64,000 bases of DNA from Sporolactobacillus vineae DSM 21990 = SL153. Its GTDB lineage: Bacteria > Bacillota > Bacilli > Bacillales > Sporolactobacillaceae. The position numbers and the translations under genes are program-made. Positions within the stretch are counted from its first letter, which is position 1; each line of letters opens with the position of its first letter. The notes under the pieces were generated by a model, which had not been told where the DNA came from, made no database searches, and saw only the letters and a program-made list of their open reading frames with translations. This document shows positions 42,085 through 50,160 of this stretch, in pieces. The DNA lies in contig NZ_KB899044.1 of the NCBI RefSeq assembly GCF_000377985.1, forward strand, positions 186,001-250,000, in the 5' to 3' direction.

Positions 42085-43503
42085 GTGACTGAAAAAGCAT
42101 GTACAACCGTTCTTGTCGGCAAAAAAGCATCGATCGACGGGGCGACACTCGTGGCGCGTAATGATGACACGCCGGATCCCTTGTCTGCCCATCGTTTCTA
42201 TATGGCCCCGGCGGTAACCGGGCGGCATGAAACGCTGACCTCGCCGCTGAACGGGTTTACCGCGCCGCTCCCGGCGAACGGCTATCGCCATACAGCCGTG
42301 CCGAATATTCATCCTGAGAAAGACGGAATCTACGACGAATCCGGCATCAATGAAAAGAACGTGTCGATGAGTGCGACTGAAAGCGTTTATGGCAATGAAA
42401 AAGCGCTGGCTTATGATCCGCTCGTCAAAAACGGGCTGGCCGAAGACGCGATGCAGACCATGGTGCTGCCGTTCATCGATTCTGCCCGGGAAGGCGTGCA
42501 ATATCTCGGCGGCCTGATCGCCAAGTACGGTTCTCCGGAAGGCAACGGCGTCGCGTTCAGCGACAAAAACGAAGTCTGGTATATGGAGATTGTGACCGGC
42601 CACCACTGGGTCGCCGTACGGATTCCCGATGACGCTTATGCCATCGCCGCCAACCAGGTAGCGATTCAGCAGATTGATTTTAACGATCCTGAAAATTATA
42701 TGTGGTCGGACGGCATTCAGCAATTTGTCACCGGCCATCATCTGAACCCTGATTCGGAGGGCTGGAATTTCCGCCACATCTTCGGAACCTCCACGGAGAA
42801 GGACCGCCACTATAATACACCGCGTGTCTGGTACGGCCAGCGCTGCCTCAATCCGGAGATCGAGCAGGATCCGCAGTCCGGCGAGCTGCCATTCATCTGC
42901 CATACCAGCCGTAAGATTACGGTTGAAGATGTCGGCTTTATCCTGAGCTCTCATTTTAATGAGACGAAATACGATCCGCTCGGCAAGGGTAATGAGACGG
43001 ACAAATTGCTGTTCCGGCCGATTGCCATGAACCGCACGCAGAACTCCCACATTCTGCAGATCCGCAATGATGTGCCCGATGCTTACGCGGCGATCTTCTG
43101 GCTGAACTTCGGCGTGCCGTCCTTCTGCCCGTACGTGCCGTTTTACAGCAATGCCACCGACACCGACCCGAGTTACAGCAAAACATCGGATACGATGAAT
43201 CTCGATGACGCTTACTGGATGTACCGCGCACTTTCGTCGGTCGTTGAAGGACATTATGAGGCCTATATCCAGGAAAACAGGGACTATATCACTGCGGCGA
43301 AACAGGCGCTCCGTACCCGCGTCGAAGCAGCTGATAAACAGGCGGCAAAACTGAGCGGCAAGGAACTGACTGATTTCCTGACCGAACAGAACCACCAGAC
43401 GGTTGCTGAAATGAAGAAACGGACGCTCGACCTTCTTTTCGGTCTGCTGACCAGGGGCCTTACCCTGTCCAAACTGACCTTTGATTATGATAAAAATCTG
43501 TAA
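42085..43503 (+). CDS. C69-family dipeptidase (PepD-like, N-terminal nucleophile)
   Basis: 472 residues from GTG at 42085, chosen because AAGGGAG precedes it by 8 nt and it puts the presumed nucleophile at Cys6 (MTEKACTTVLVG). The earlier GTG at 42058 has no site. Family features: VARNDD (about 25-30), ESGINEKNVSMSATES (about 89-104), WYMEIVTGHHWVAVRIPDD (about 167-185), and SSHFNETKYDP. Peptidase family C69 (formerly U34) enzymes cleave dipeptides with broad specificity in the cytoplasm and are typical of lactic bacteria. Its own terminator follows. Confidence 0.88.
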   Translation: MTEKACTTVLVGKKASIDGATLVARNDDTPDPLSAHRFYMAPAVTGRHETLTSPLNGFTAPLPANGYRHTAVPNIHPEKDGIYDESGINEKNVSMSATESVYGNEKALAYDPLVKNGLAEDAMQTMVLPFIDSAREGVQYLGGLIAKYGSPEGNGVAFSDKNEVWYMEIVTGHHWVAVRIPDDAYAIAANQVAIQQIDFNDPENYMWSDGIQQFVTGHHLNPDSEGWNFRHIFGTSTEKDRHYNTPRVWYGQRCLNPEIEQDPQSGELPFICHTSRKITVEDVGFILSSHFNETKYDPLGKGNETDKLLFRPIAMNRTQNSHILQIRNDVPDAYAAIFWLNFGVPSFCPYVPFYSNATDTDPSYSKTSDTMNLDDAYWMYRALSSVVEGHYEAYIQENRDYITAAKQALRTRVEAADKQAAKLSGKELTDFLTEQNHQTVAEMKKRTLDLLFGLLTRGLTLSKLTFDYDKNL

Positions 43504-43516
43504 AGGGAACAGCACC

Positions 43517-43544
43517 AAAAAACCAGCCTGTGGGCTGGTTTTTT
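43517..43544 (+). terminator. Rho-independent terminator of the dipeptidase gene
   Basis: AAAAACCAGCC, loop TGTG, GGCTGGTTTTTT. Confidence 0.92.
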
Positions 43545-43556
43545 ATCGATTTACAG

Positions 43557-43636
43557 AAATGCGCGCATTTGTTGAGAAATGCGCGCATTTTATCATAAAT
43601 GCGCGCAAATCAGAAAAATCGCGCGCAAATTTTTTA
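43557..43636. repeat. Intergenic array B: (A)ATGCGCGCA core, exact 20-bp period, 4 units
   Basis: GCGCGCA starts at 43561, 43581, 43601 and 43621. The first three units begin AAAT and the last AATC; the spacers are AT-rich and differ. It lies between the dipeptidase terminator and the 3' end of the convergent lactate permease gene. Confidence 0.92.
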
Positions 43637-43707
43637 CGAGAGTTCCGGAAATGGTCCATCCTCATCCAAACTATACGGGCACAAATGAAAATGTGTCTAT
43701 CAGTCTA

Positions 43708-45372
43708 TCAGGGAATCATCCATTGCAGGACATACGCCTGCAAGAGCGTAATCACCCCGATAATGGCCAGGAAAAAGAGACTGTGTTTGATCGTGAACAG
43801 GAACAGACTGCCTTCTTTCCCTACCTGTCCGGTCGCGGCGGCAGCCACAGCAATTGACTGCGGCGAGATCATTTTGGCCGCCACCCCTCCGGATGAATTG
43901 GCCGCCACGAGCAGCGTCGGATCGACACCGATCTGATGGCCGGTGATCTTCTGCAGGTTAGAAAACAGCGCGTTGGAGGACGTATCCGAACCGGTGAGGA
44001 ACACGCCGAGCCAGCCAATGACCGCCGAAAAAAACGGAAAAGCGGCACCGGTTGATGCCAACCCCAGTCCGAGAGTGGCGCTCATTCCCGAATAGTTGTC
44101 AATATAGGCAAAACCGAGCACCGACGCGATCATCAGAAGCGGCAGCATCAACGATTTCAGCGTTTCGCCCAGTGTCAGCAGCCATCTTTTCCAGGTCATC
44201 CGGAGCAGAAACTTGCTGAGGATACAGGCAACCATGATCGAACTTCCGGTTGCGGCCAGCAGATCAAATTTGTAAATAGCCGCGTACGGCGCCGGCGCGC
44301 TGACAATCGGTGCAGCCTTGAATACAGCGCCGTCCAGACCAGGCACAGGGATCAGCACCGTCAGTTTACCGAGTATCGTTTTCACCCAGTCCGATCCGCC
44401 CCACAGGCAGATGACGACGACCAGTGCGAGAAACGGCGACCATGCCTGAATCACTTTACCCAAGGGATGTTTTCGTCCGCCCTCAAGGGCTGCTGCTTGT
44501 TCCGTGAATCCACCCGACGGCGGGAGGACCGGTGCCTCCCCTTTGAAGCGGAAGATCGTTTTCGGCTTCCATACCTTCAGGAAAAGCGTCACGGCAACAA
44601 GACTCACAAGCGACGACGTAATATCGGGCAGTTCCGGTCCAAGATAATTGGACGTGAAAAATTGGGTTGCAGCAAAGGAAATGCCGCAAACCAGAATCGC
44701 CGGAAGCACCTCAATCGTTTTTTTCCAGCCCGCCATGATAAATACCAGCCAGAACGGGACGAAGACGGACAGGAACGGGACCTGGCGGCCGACCATCTGG
44801 CTGATTGAGGAAACGTCGATTCCGGATACCTGTGCTGCCGTCAGAATCGGAATACCGACTCCGCCGAAAGCAACCGGTGCTGTATTGGCAATCAGACACA
44901 GTCCCGCTGCGTAGAAAGGATTGAAACCGAGTCCGGCAAGCAGCCCGCCGGCAATCGCCACCGGTGTGCCGAATCCGGCCGTTCCTTCCAGAAAAGCGCC
45001 GAATGAAAAAGCGATCAGTAAAGCCTGCAGCCGGCGGTCTTCGGTTACCGAAGCGATGGAATCGCGGATCAGGTCAAAATGGCCGGAAGCCACTGTCAGT
45101 TTGTACAAAAAGACAGCGGTCACAATGATCCAGCCGATCGGCCACAAACCCTGGAATGCCCCATAAATTGTCGCCGAAACAGCCGGGACCACGGGCATTC
45201 GATAAATAAGGACAGCTTCCAGCACCGCAATGAGTACGGTCAGCAAACCTGCCCAGTGCCCTTTCATCTTTTTGATCGCCAGAGCCCAAAAGAAAAAGGC
45301 GATTGGCACACAGGCAGCGAGAAACGAGAGCAACATGTTTCCAAGCGGGTTGTAATTCTGCACCCAATGCAC
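43708..45372 (-). CDS. lctP: L-lactate permease
   Basis: 554 residues with 12-14 hydrophobic segments, the size and pattern of LctP/LldP, which import L-lactate (also glycolate and D-lactate) with protons. Signature stretches are FGAFLEGTAGFGTPVAIAGGLL (about 125-146), TAPVAFGGVGIPILTAA (about 165-181), FFSAVIGWLGVFLTGSDTSSN (about 453-473) and SSGGVAAKMISPQSIAVA. The start ATG at 45372 has AGAGGTC upstream. A cre-like site and a 15-bp palindrome lie 45-80 bp before the start, so both carbon catabolite control and a specific regulator are likely. Confidence 0.95.
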   Translation of the reverse strand: MHWVQNYNPLGNMLLSFLAACVPIAFFFWALAIKKMKGHWAGLLTVLIAVLEAVLIYRMPVVPAVSATIYGAFQGLWPIGWIIVTAVFLYKLTVASGHFDLIRDSIASVTEDRRLQALLIAFSFGAFLEGTAGFGTPVAIAGGLLAGLGFNPFYAAGLCLIANTAPVAFGGVGIPILTAAQVSGIDVSSISQMVGRQVPFLSVFVPFWLVFIMAGWKKTIEVLPAILVCGISFAATQFFTSNYLGPELPDITSSLVSLVAVTLFLKVWKPKTIFRFKGEAPVLPPSGGFTEQAAALEGGRKHPLGKVIQAWSPFLALVVVICLWGGSDWVKTILGKLTVLIPVPGLDGAVFKAAPIVSAPAPYAAIYKFDLLAATGSSIMVACILSKFLLRMTWKRWLLTLGETLKSLMLPLLMIASVLGFAYIDNYSGMSATLGLGLASTGAAFPFFSAVIGWLGVFLTGSDTSSNALFSNLQKITGHQIGVDPTLLVAANSSGGVAAKMISPQSIAVAAAATGQVGKEGSLFLFTIKHSLFFLAIIGVITLLQAYVLQWMIP

Positions 45373-45416
45373 GTCGGTAGACCTCTTTTCATAATTTTAT
45401 GGGTACGTCTTTTTAG

Positions 45417-45430
45417 TGTAAGCGTATACA
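45417..45430 (-). promoter_or_regulatory. cre (CcpA) site upstream of lctP
   Basis: TGTAAGCGTATACA (TGTATACGCTTACA on the gene strand) matches the cre consensus TGWAARCGYTWNCW with one mismatch in either orientation. Confidence 0.7.
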
Positions 45431-45435
45431 TAATA

Positions 45436-45450
45436 GCATGTACTACATGC
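45436..45450. promoter_or_regulatory. 15-bp palindromic operator upstream of lctP
   Basis: GCATGTA-C-TACATGC is a perfect 7-1-7 palindrome, 63-78 bp upstream of the lctP start and adjacent to the cre site. The regulator is not encoded nearby. Confidence 0.6.
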
Positions 45451-45596
45451 AAAAAAGATCGGTTTGTGTCGCCGCCGAATCAATGATTTTCGACGACTGC
45501 ACATCCATATATCTGTCCGTTCGACACTTTCTCTAGACATTCATCTTAAAAAACGATCTGACAGCGGATTCGTGAAGACGCTCAGAACATTAATCC

Positions 45597-45729
45597 GCGC
45601 TCCGAAATGATTGTTTCGCGCTCCGAAATTTTTGAAACGCTCCGAATTCGGAAAATCGCGCTCCGAAATCATCAATTTGCGCTCCGAAATGGTCGTATCG
45701 CGCTCCGAAATTTTTGACACGCTTAATCC
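45597..45729. repeat. Intergenic array C: GCGCTCCGAAAT core, 19-21 bp period, 6-7 units
   Basis: GCTCCGAA starts at 45599, 45620, 45639, 45660, 45681 and 45702 (steps 21, 19, 21, 21, 21), with a degenerate seventh near 45721. Five units have GCGCTCCGAAAT or a close variant; spacers are AT-rich and differ. It lies 90 bp before the methyltransferase gene and about 200 bp upstream of lctP. Confidence 0.92.
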
Positions 45730-45816
45730 GGCAGAACGGGAACAGAAAGAATGGACTATAATTAAACCACATGTCAGGAGATACTGCAGCGATGGCCTGT
45801 GAGAGGAGTATGACTT

Positions 45817-46425
45817 ATGAGCACGCTGAATCAGCGTATTCAGAAACGCTACAACCGAATTTCCGGAATTTACGATACGATGGATCAGATGATCCGTGAA
45901 AGCTGGCGCCGGGAACTTCTCGGACACGTCCATGGCCGGGTTCTTGAAGCCGGTGTCGGCACAGGTGCGAATCTCCCTTTCTACCCGGAAAAAGCCGAAG
46001 TGACCGGCATCGATTTCAGCCGGGGCATGCTGGACCGGGCAAGAAAGAAACTGGAGCAAGGCCCGAACAATAGCAGAATTCACCTTGAGGAAGCCGATAT
46101 TCAGGCTCTGCCGTTCGCGGACGATACTTTTGACTTTGTCGTATCCACGTGCGTGTTCTGCTCGGTTCCGGATCCTGTCCTCGGGCTGCGGGAATTAAAA
46201 CGCGTCTGCAAACCGGACGGCCGGATTCTGATGCTCGAACATATGCGCAGCAAAAATCCGGTCGTCGGTGTCCTGATGGATCTCCTGAATCCGCTGACGG
46301 TCAGGCTATGGGGCGCCAATATCAACCGGCGGACGATGGACAATATCCGCCGTGCCGGACTGACCGTTCTTGAGGAGAAGCCCCTGTTTTACAGCATCCT
46401 GAAAAAACTTGTCCTGCGCCCGTAA
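45817..46425 (+). CDS. Class I SAM-dependent methyltransferase (UbiE/phospholipid methylase-like)
   Basis: 202 residues; ATG at 45817 has GAGAGGAG upstream. The AdoMet motif I VLEAGVGTGANLPFY (about 43-57) is followed by motif II TGIDFSRGMLDRARKKL (about 65-81), an ALPFADDTFDFVVSTC segment (about 98-113) and LRELKRVCKPDGRILMLEH (about 124-142). The YDTMDQM start and C-terminal RRTMDNI segment resemble PmtA-type or UbiE-related enzymes. A menaquinone or lipid substrate is possible but not shown. The 21-bp array C precedes it. Confidence 0.85.
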   Translation: MSTLNQRIQKRYNRISGIYDTMDQMIRESWRRELLGHVHGRVLEAGVGTGANLPFYPEKAEVTGIDFSRGMLDRARKKLEQGPNNSRIHLEEADIQALPFADDTFDFVVSTCVFCSVPDPVLGLRELKRVCKPDGRILMLEHMRSKNPVVGVLMDLLNPLTVRLWGANINRRTMDNIRRAGLTVLEEKPLFYSILKKLVLRP

Positions 46426-46509
46426 CCGCGCGCAGGTCCCTCCCTTTTTTTCCTCGCTCATGAACGCCACTTTTCATTTGAGATGAAGCAAGTTGATTGT
46501 CATTTGAAT

Positions 46510-46523
46510 TTTAAGCGCTTACA
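46510..46523 (+). promoter_or_regulatory. cre-like (CcpA) site upstream of MFS gene
   Basis: TTTAAGCGCTTACA matches the cre consensus with one mismatch. It continues as CTAAAAA, a stretch that also follows the lctP cre site (CGCTTACACTAAAAA in both). Confidence 0.6.
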
Positions 46524-46579
46524 CTAAAAAATAATCTGACGAATCAGTCCCTCTCTCACAGAATCAAGGAGGCTTTGCA

Positions 46580-47821
46580 GTGGGATTTATTGTGTCTGGA
46601 ACGAAGTCCTTTCGGAAAGCAACCCTCTCTCTTTTTGCCGGCGGATTTGTGACTTTTGCGATTCTATACAGCACGCAGCCTTTGCTGCCGGTGTTCACCG
46701 ATGCTTTCCATGTCCTCCCTGCATCAGCCAGCCTGACTCTATCGCTGACTACCGGCGTCCTTGCCGTCACGCTGCTCTTCTCTTCACTTATCTCCGAACG
46801 GTGGGGTCAAAAGAAGGTCATGGCGATTTCTCTGTTCCTGTCGGCGATCATGGCGATACTCACAGCGTTTGCCCCTTCATTTTCCATCCTGGTGATTCTG
46901 CGCATCGTCCAGGGCATCGCACTTGCCGGTCTGCCCTCTATCGCCATGGCCTATGTCGACGATGAATTTGACGCGAGAAGTCTGGGAACGGCGATGGGGC
47001 TGTATGTAAGCGGAACAACGCTCGGCGGCATGTCCGGCCGGATCATCGTCGGAACGATCTCCGATTTTTTTTCCTGGCAAGTCGCACTCGGTGCCGTCGG
47101 CCTGATCAGCCTGCTGTTCGCCGTCTGGTTCTGGATCGGGCTTCCGGAACCTGTCCACTTTGTAAAGAAAAAAGTGCCTGTATCTGAAGTTTTCGAACCA
47201 CTGCTGCAACACTTGAAATCGGTCAATCTGCTTTGCTTATTCGGCATCGCCTTTTTCCTGATGGGCGGGTTCGTGACACTTTATAACTACATCGGCTATC
47301 AGCTGATCCGGCCGCCTTATTCGCTCAGCCAGGCGGCGATCGGATGGATCTTCGCCGTCTATCTGTGCGGCACGTTCAGCTCCGCCTATATGGGAAAACT
47401 GGCGGATACTAAAGGAAAGTCCGGCGTGCTGGTCACCAGCATGAGCCTGATGCTCACCGGGCTGCTCCTGACACTGGTTCCGCTCCTCCTGGTCAAGATC
47501 ATCGGAATTGCGCTATTCACATTCGGTTTCTTCGGCAGCCATTCGATTGCAAGCGGCTGGGTCGGCAGGTTCTCCGGTGCCCATGCAGCCCAGGCTGCTT
47601 CATTATATTTGTTTTTCTATTATGCGGGATCGAGCCTGATCGGGACGTTTGGCGGAACCATCTGGCATTTTCTCGGCTGGGAAGGCATTGTCCTGCTGAT
47701 TTCGATGTGTATCGGTTCTGCCCTTGCCCTCGAAGCGGTGCTGGTTCACCATGAACATGACATGCAAAACCGCTTGCCGGACAGGTCCATACCCCATCCG
47801 TTTCATACGATAAAAAAATGA
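46580..47821 (+). CDS. MFS transporter, YnfM-like (putative arabinose/drug efflux)
   Basis: 413 residues, 12 predicted helices; GTG start 8 nt after AAGGAGG. Helix 1 reads FAILYSTQPLLPVFTDAF, typical of the YnfM/YgaY branch; loop 2-3 has ERWGQKKVMAIS, helix 4 RIVQGIALAGLPSIAMAY, and motif C-like YVSGTTLGGMSGRIIVG in helix 5 marks an antiporter. The substrate is unknown. A cre-like site and AT-rich promoter region lie about 60 bp upstream, so expression probably depends on carbon supply. It shares a bidirectional terminator with the convergent araC-type gene. Confidence 0.85.
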   Translation: MGFIVSGTKSFRKATLSLFAGGFVTFAILYSTQPLLPVFTDAFHVLPASASLTLSLTTGVLAVTLLFSSLISERWGQKKVMAISLFLSAIMAILTAFAPSFSILVILRIVQGIALAGLPSIAMAYVDDEFDARSLGTAMGLYVSGTTLGGMSGRIIVGTISDFFSWQVALGAVGLISLLFAVWFWIGLPEPVHFVKKKVPVSEVFEPLLQHLKSVNLLCLFGIAFFLMGGFVTLYNYIGYQLIRPPYSLSQAAIGWIFAVYLCGTFSSAYMGKLADTKGKSGVLVTSMSLMLTGLLLTLVPLLLVKIIGIALFTFGFFGSHSIASGWVGRFSGAHAAQAASLYLFFYYAGSSLIGTFGGTIWHFLGWEGIVLLISMCIGSALALEAVLVHHEHDMQNRLPDRSIPHPFHTIKK

Positions 47822-47862
47822 GGTGCACGGCCGAAACATCAGCCGCGCACCTCATTTTTCTC
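47814..47862. terminator. Bidirectional terminator between convergent genes
   Basis: AAATGAGGTGC-ACGGC and GCCG-CGCACCTCATTT pair around a short loop, with T-run TTTTTC on the plus strand and A-run/T-run on the minus. It overlaps the MFS stop codon. Confidence 0.9.
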
Positions 47863-47876
47863 ATTTCCGGCACAGC

Positions 47877-48662
47877 TCAACGCGTGGGAACCAGCGCCCT
47901 GGGCCGCGCTTCCGTCTTCTCATCTTTGTCTTTGCGCTGACGATATTCCGAAGGCGTCATCCCGCAGTACTTCTTAAACAGCGACGTGTAATAGCTTTGA
48001 TTGCAGAAGTGGAACAACAGGGCGATTTCGGAGACGCTGCTGTTGGTATGTGCGAGGAAGTACAGCGACTCCTCAATTCGCTCCCGGTTAATAAACTCGG
48101 TCAGCGACCAGCCCACTTCTTTTTTAAAAATATGCGACAGATAATTCGGATTGAGATAAACATAGCCGGCGATGTCCTGCAGGGTGAAGTCCTGCAGAAT
48201 TCGCTCGTGAATGAATTCAACGGCAATCTGAACCGGATGGCTGTAACTGTGCAACTTCTTCTGAACCTTTTTCAGCTGATCGATAAATCCCTCCAGCATT
48301 GTGTATTCAAAGGCTAACAAAGCGTCGCGGTCACTCATTTTCTCAATCTCCAGAATACAGGCGTCGCTGTAGTTAAACGCGGTCTCAGGAGGCATCCCGC
48401 CGCCGATTACTGCTCGGGTCAAAAGCGTACAGGAACAAATCAGTGAATTTTTCAGTGAGCGGACGGGGTCTTCGGCCAGCATGGCCCGTTCCAGACGGTT
48501 GATCTTCTTCAGCAGAAAGTAAGCGCTGTCATATTTGCCCTCAGAAACAGCCTTCAGTAACCGTGTCTCAATCAGATAAGGGGGATGCAGATAATACTCA
48601 CGGTGTTCCTTCAACCGGTGGCGCAGAAAATGGCGCACAACATCCGGATTAATGGTCGGCAT
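47877..48662 (-). CDS. AraC-family transcriptional regulator of the sugar ABC/GH65 locus
   Basis: 261 residues from ATG at 48662, chosen for GGAAGGAG upstream. The C-terminal part (about 155-255) is an AraC double helix-turn-helix: EFIHERILQDFTLQDIAGYV then YLNPNYLSHIFKKEVGWSLTEFI, and the second helix set ESLYFLAHTNSSVSEIALLF with the signature SYYTSLFKKYCGMTPSEYR. The N-terminal half is helical and not a cupin, as in YesN-type regulators. Divergent from the binding-protein gene at 48813 with 150 bp between them. That spacer contains AATCAAAA ... TTTTGATT and TGTGAT ... ATCACA inverted repeats, which are candidate operators. Confidence 0.88.
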   Translation of the reverse strand: MPTINPDVVRHFLRHRLKEHREYYLHPPYLIETRLLKAVSEGKYDSAYFLLKKINRLERAMLAEDPVRSLKNSLICSCTLLTRAVIGGGMPPETAFNYSDACILEIEKMSDRDALLAFEYTMLEGFIDQLKKVQKKLHSYSHPVQIAVEFIHERILQDFTLQDIAGYVYLNPNYLSHIFKKEVGWSLTEFINRERIEESLYFLAHTNSSVSEIALLFHFCNQSYYTSLFKKYCGMTPSEYRQRKDKDEKTEARPRALVPTR

Positions 48663-48812
48663 ACTTTCGTTCGCTCCTTCCGTAAAGCTGAATATTTTAA
48701 CAACCATCCAACGTTTCTAATATCATTCTAATTCTCATTCGGCTAAAATCAAAATGTGATGTAGAACGATTTTGATTGTTATATATCACATTACACATGA
48801 GGGGGTAGCTCA

Positions 48813-50051
48813 ATGTCAAAGAAATGGCTCTCAATATTGGCAGCGCTTACACTTGCAACTGCTTTACTCGCAGGCTGCGGTCAGAATTCATCGGGATCGG
48901 GAAGTTCCGCTCCGGCGAAAAAAGTTGTCTTGAAATTCGCGGCTCAGGCGGACAGTACCCCGGCAACGAAGGCTTTGATCAAAGCGTATAACGCGCAGTC
49001 CAAGAAATATAAAGTAGTCTGGACACAAATGACCAATGACTCGGCACAGATGCATGATCAGCTGCTGACGTCCCTGTCCAGCGGTTCCAGCGAATATGAC
49101 ATCATCTCGATGGATGTTGTCTGGGCAGGCGAATTTGCCGGCGGCGGTTATCTTCAGCCGCTTGACAGCCAGCTCGTGAAATCCAGTCTGACTAAAGATC
49201 AGTTCAATCAAGGTTCAATGATCTCCGGTAATTATCAGGGGAAACAGTATACCCTTCCTTTCTTCCCGGATGTCGGCCTGCTCTATTTCCGCAAGGACAT
49301 TGTCAGCTCGGCCGATGCGGCAAAACTGACGAGCGGTCAGTATACGTACCAGGATCTTGGTAAACTGGCAGCTAAGTACGCCGGTCAGAAAGGGACAAAA
49401 TATGGCCTCGTCTATCAGTCGAAACAGTATGAAGGCCTGACGGTCAATCTGACCGAATTCTCCAAATCCTATAAAGATACCAAAACAGGCCTGCAGACGA
49501 TGCATCAGTTCACGACAGCTAAATGGGCACCAAATAACCTGCTCAATTACACAGAAGCAGAAACAGCAACCAGTTTCACGCAGGGTGCTTCCGTATTCGC
49601 ACGTAACTGGCCTTATCAGTACGGTATGATCAAGACGGGCGGCAACGGCATTAAGCTTAAAACCGGCCAGGTGGGCATTGCACCGCTTCCGAACGGCGGT
49701 TCGGTCGGCGGCTGGCTGCTCGGGATTAATAAAAATTCAAAGAATGCTGCCGGTGCCTGGGATTTTATCAAGTATGTATCCGGCAAATCCGGACAGAAGA
49801 TCCTGTCAACCAAAGGCGGCTACCTCCCCGGCTACAATGCGCTGCTGAAAGATCAGAGCGTCCTGAAATCCAATCCGCTCCTGAGTATGCCCGGCTTCCA
49901 GAAAGCGCTGGCGACCACGATCGCCCGTCCGGTATCGCCGAAGTATAACAAAGTTTCGGATACGATTCAGATCGCTGCGCATAAATATCTGAGCTCCGGC
50001 ACAGGTCTGGACAGCGCTGTGAAGACGATACAGACGGCAGCCGGAAAATAA
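48813..50051 (+). CDS. Sugar ABC transporter substrate-binding lipoprotein
   Basis: 412 residues. The lipoprotein signal peptide MSKKWLSILAALTLATALLA ends in LLAGC (lipobox Cys about 22), followed by a Ser/Gly linker. The rest is a MalE-like fold of binding-protein cluster D (extracellular solute-binding family 1): TQMTNDSAQMHDQLLTSLSSG, YDIISMDVVWAGEFA and LPFFPDVGLLYFRKD segments. Located outside the cell. With the GH65 gene in the operon, an alpha-glucosyl disaccharide (trehalose, maltose, nigerose, kojibiose) is the likely ligand, by inference. A terminator-like hairpin follows, so it may be expressed more than the permeases. Confidence 0.9.
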   Translation: MSKKWLSILAALTLATALLAGCGQNSSGSGSSAPAKKVVLKFAAQADSTPATKALIKAYNAQSKKYKVVWTQMTNDSAQMHDQLLTSLSSGSSEYDIISMDVVWAGEFAGGGYLQPLDSQLVKSSLTKDQFNQGSMISGNYQGKQYTLPFFPDVGLLYFRKDIVSSADAAKLTSGQYTYQDLGKLAAKYAGQKGTKYGLVYQSKQYEGLTVNLTEFSKSYKDTKTGLQTMHQFTTAKWAPNNLLNYTEAETATSFTQGASVFARNWPYQYGMIKTGGNGIKLKTGQVGIAPLPNGGSVGGWLLGINKNSKNAAGAWDFIKYVSGKSGQKILSTKGGYLPGYNALLKDQSVLKSNPLLSMPGFQKALATTIARPVSPKYNKVSDTIQIAAHKYLSSGTGLDSAVKTIQTAAGK

Positions 50052-50082
50052 TGAGCGCGTTATTCTGAATAGCACGTCCTGG

Positions 50083-50110
50083 GGCTCTAATGAAAATTAG
50101 AGCCTTTTTC
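50083..50110 (+). terminator. Intercistronic terminator-like hairpin after the binding-protein gene
   Basis: GGCTCTAAT, loop GAAA, ATTAGAGCC, TTTTTC. Leaky hairpins after binding-protein genes are a known way to make more binding protein than permease. Confidence 0.85.
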
Positions 50111-50160
50111 TAAAAATGCTGCAGGCAAGTTGCTCAGCGGTATGAAAGCGAGGGTTCACC

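Noticed and set aside
42079-43518. 479-codon minus-strand frame opposite the dipeptidase gene
   Set aside because: It is a long antisense shadow of a GC-rich gene; the plus frame has a ribosome-binding site, nucleophile Cys and family motifs.
43557-45729. Arrays B and C considered as CRISPR
   Set aside because: Cores of about 8-12 bp at 20-21 bp steps are too short, spacers are not of constant length or unique enough, and no cas gene is present.
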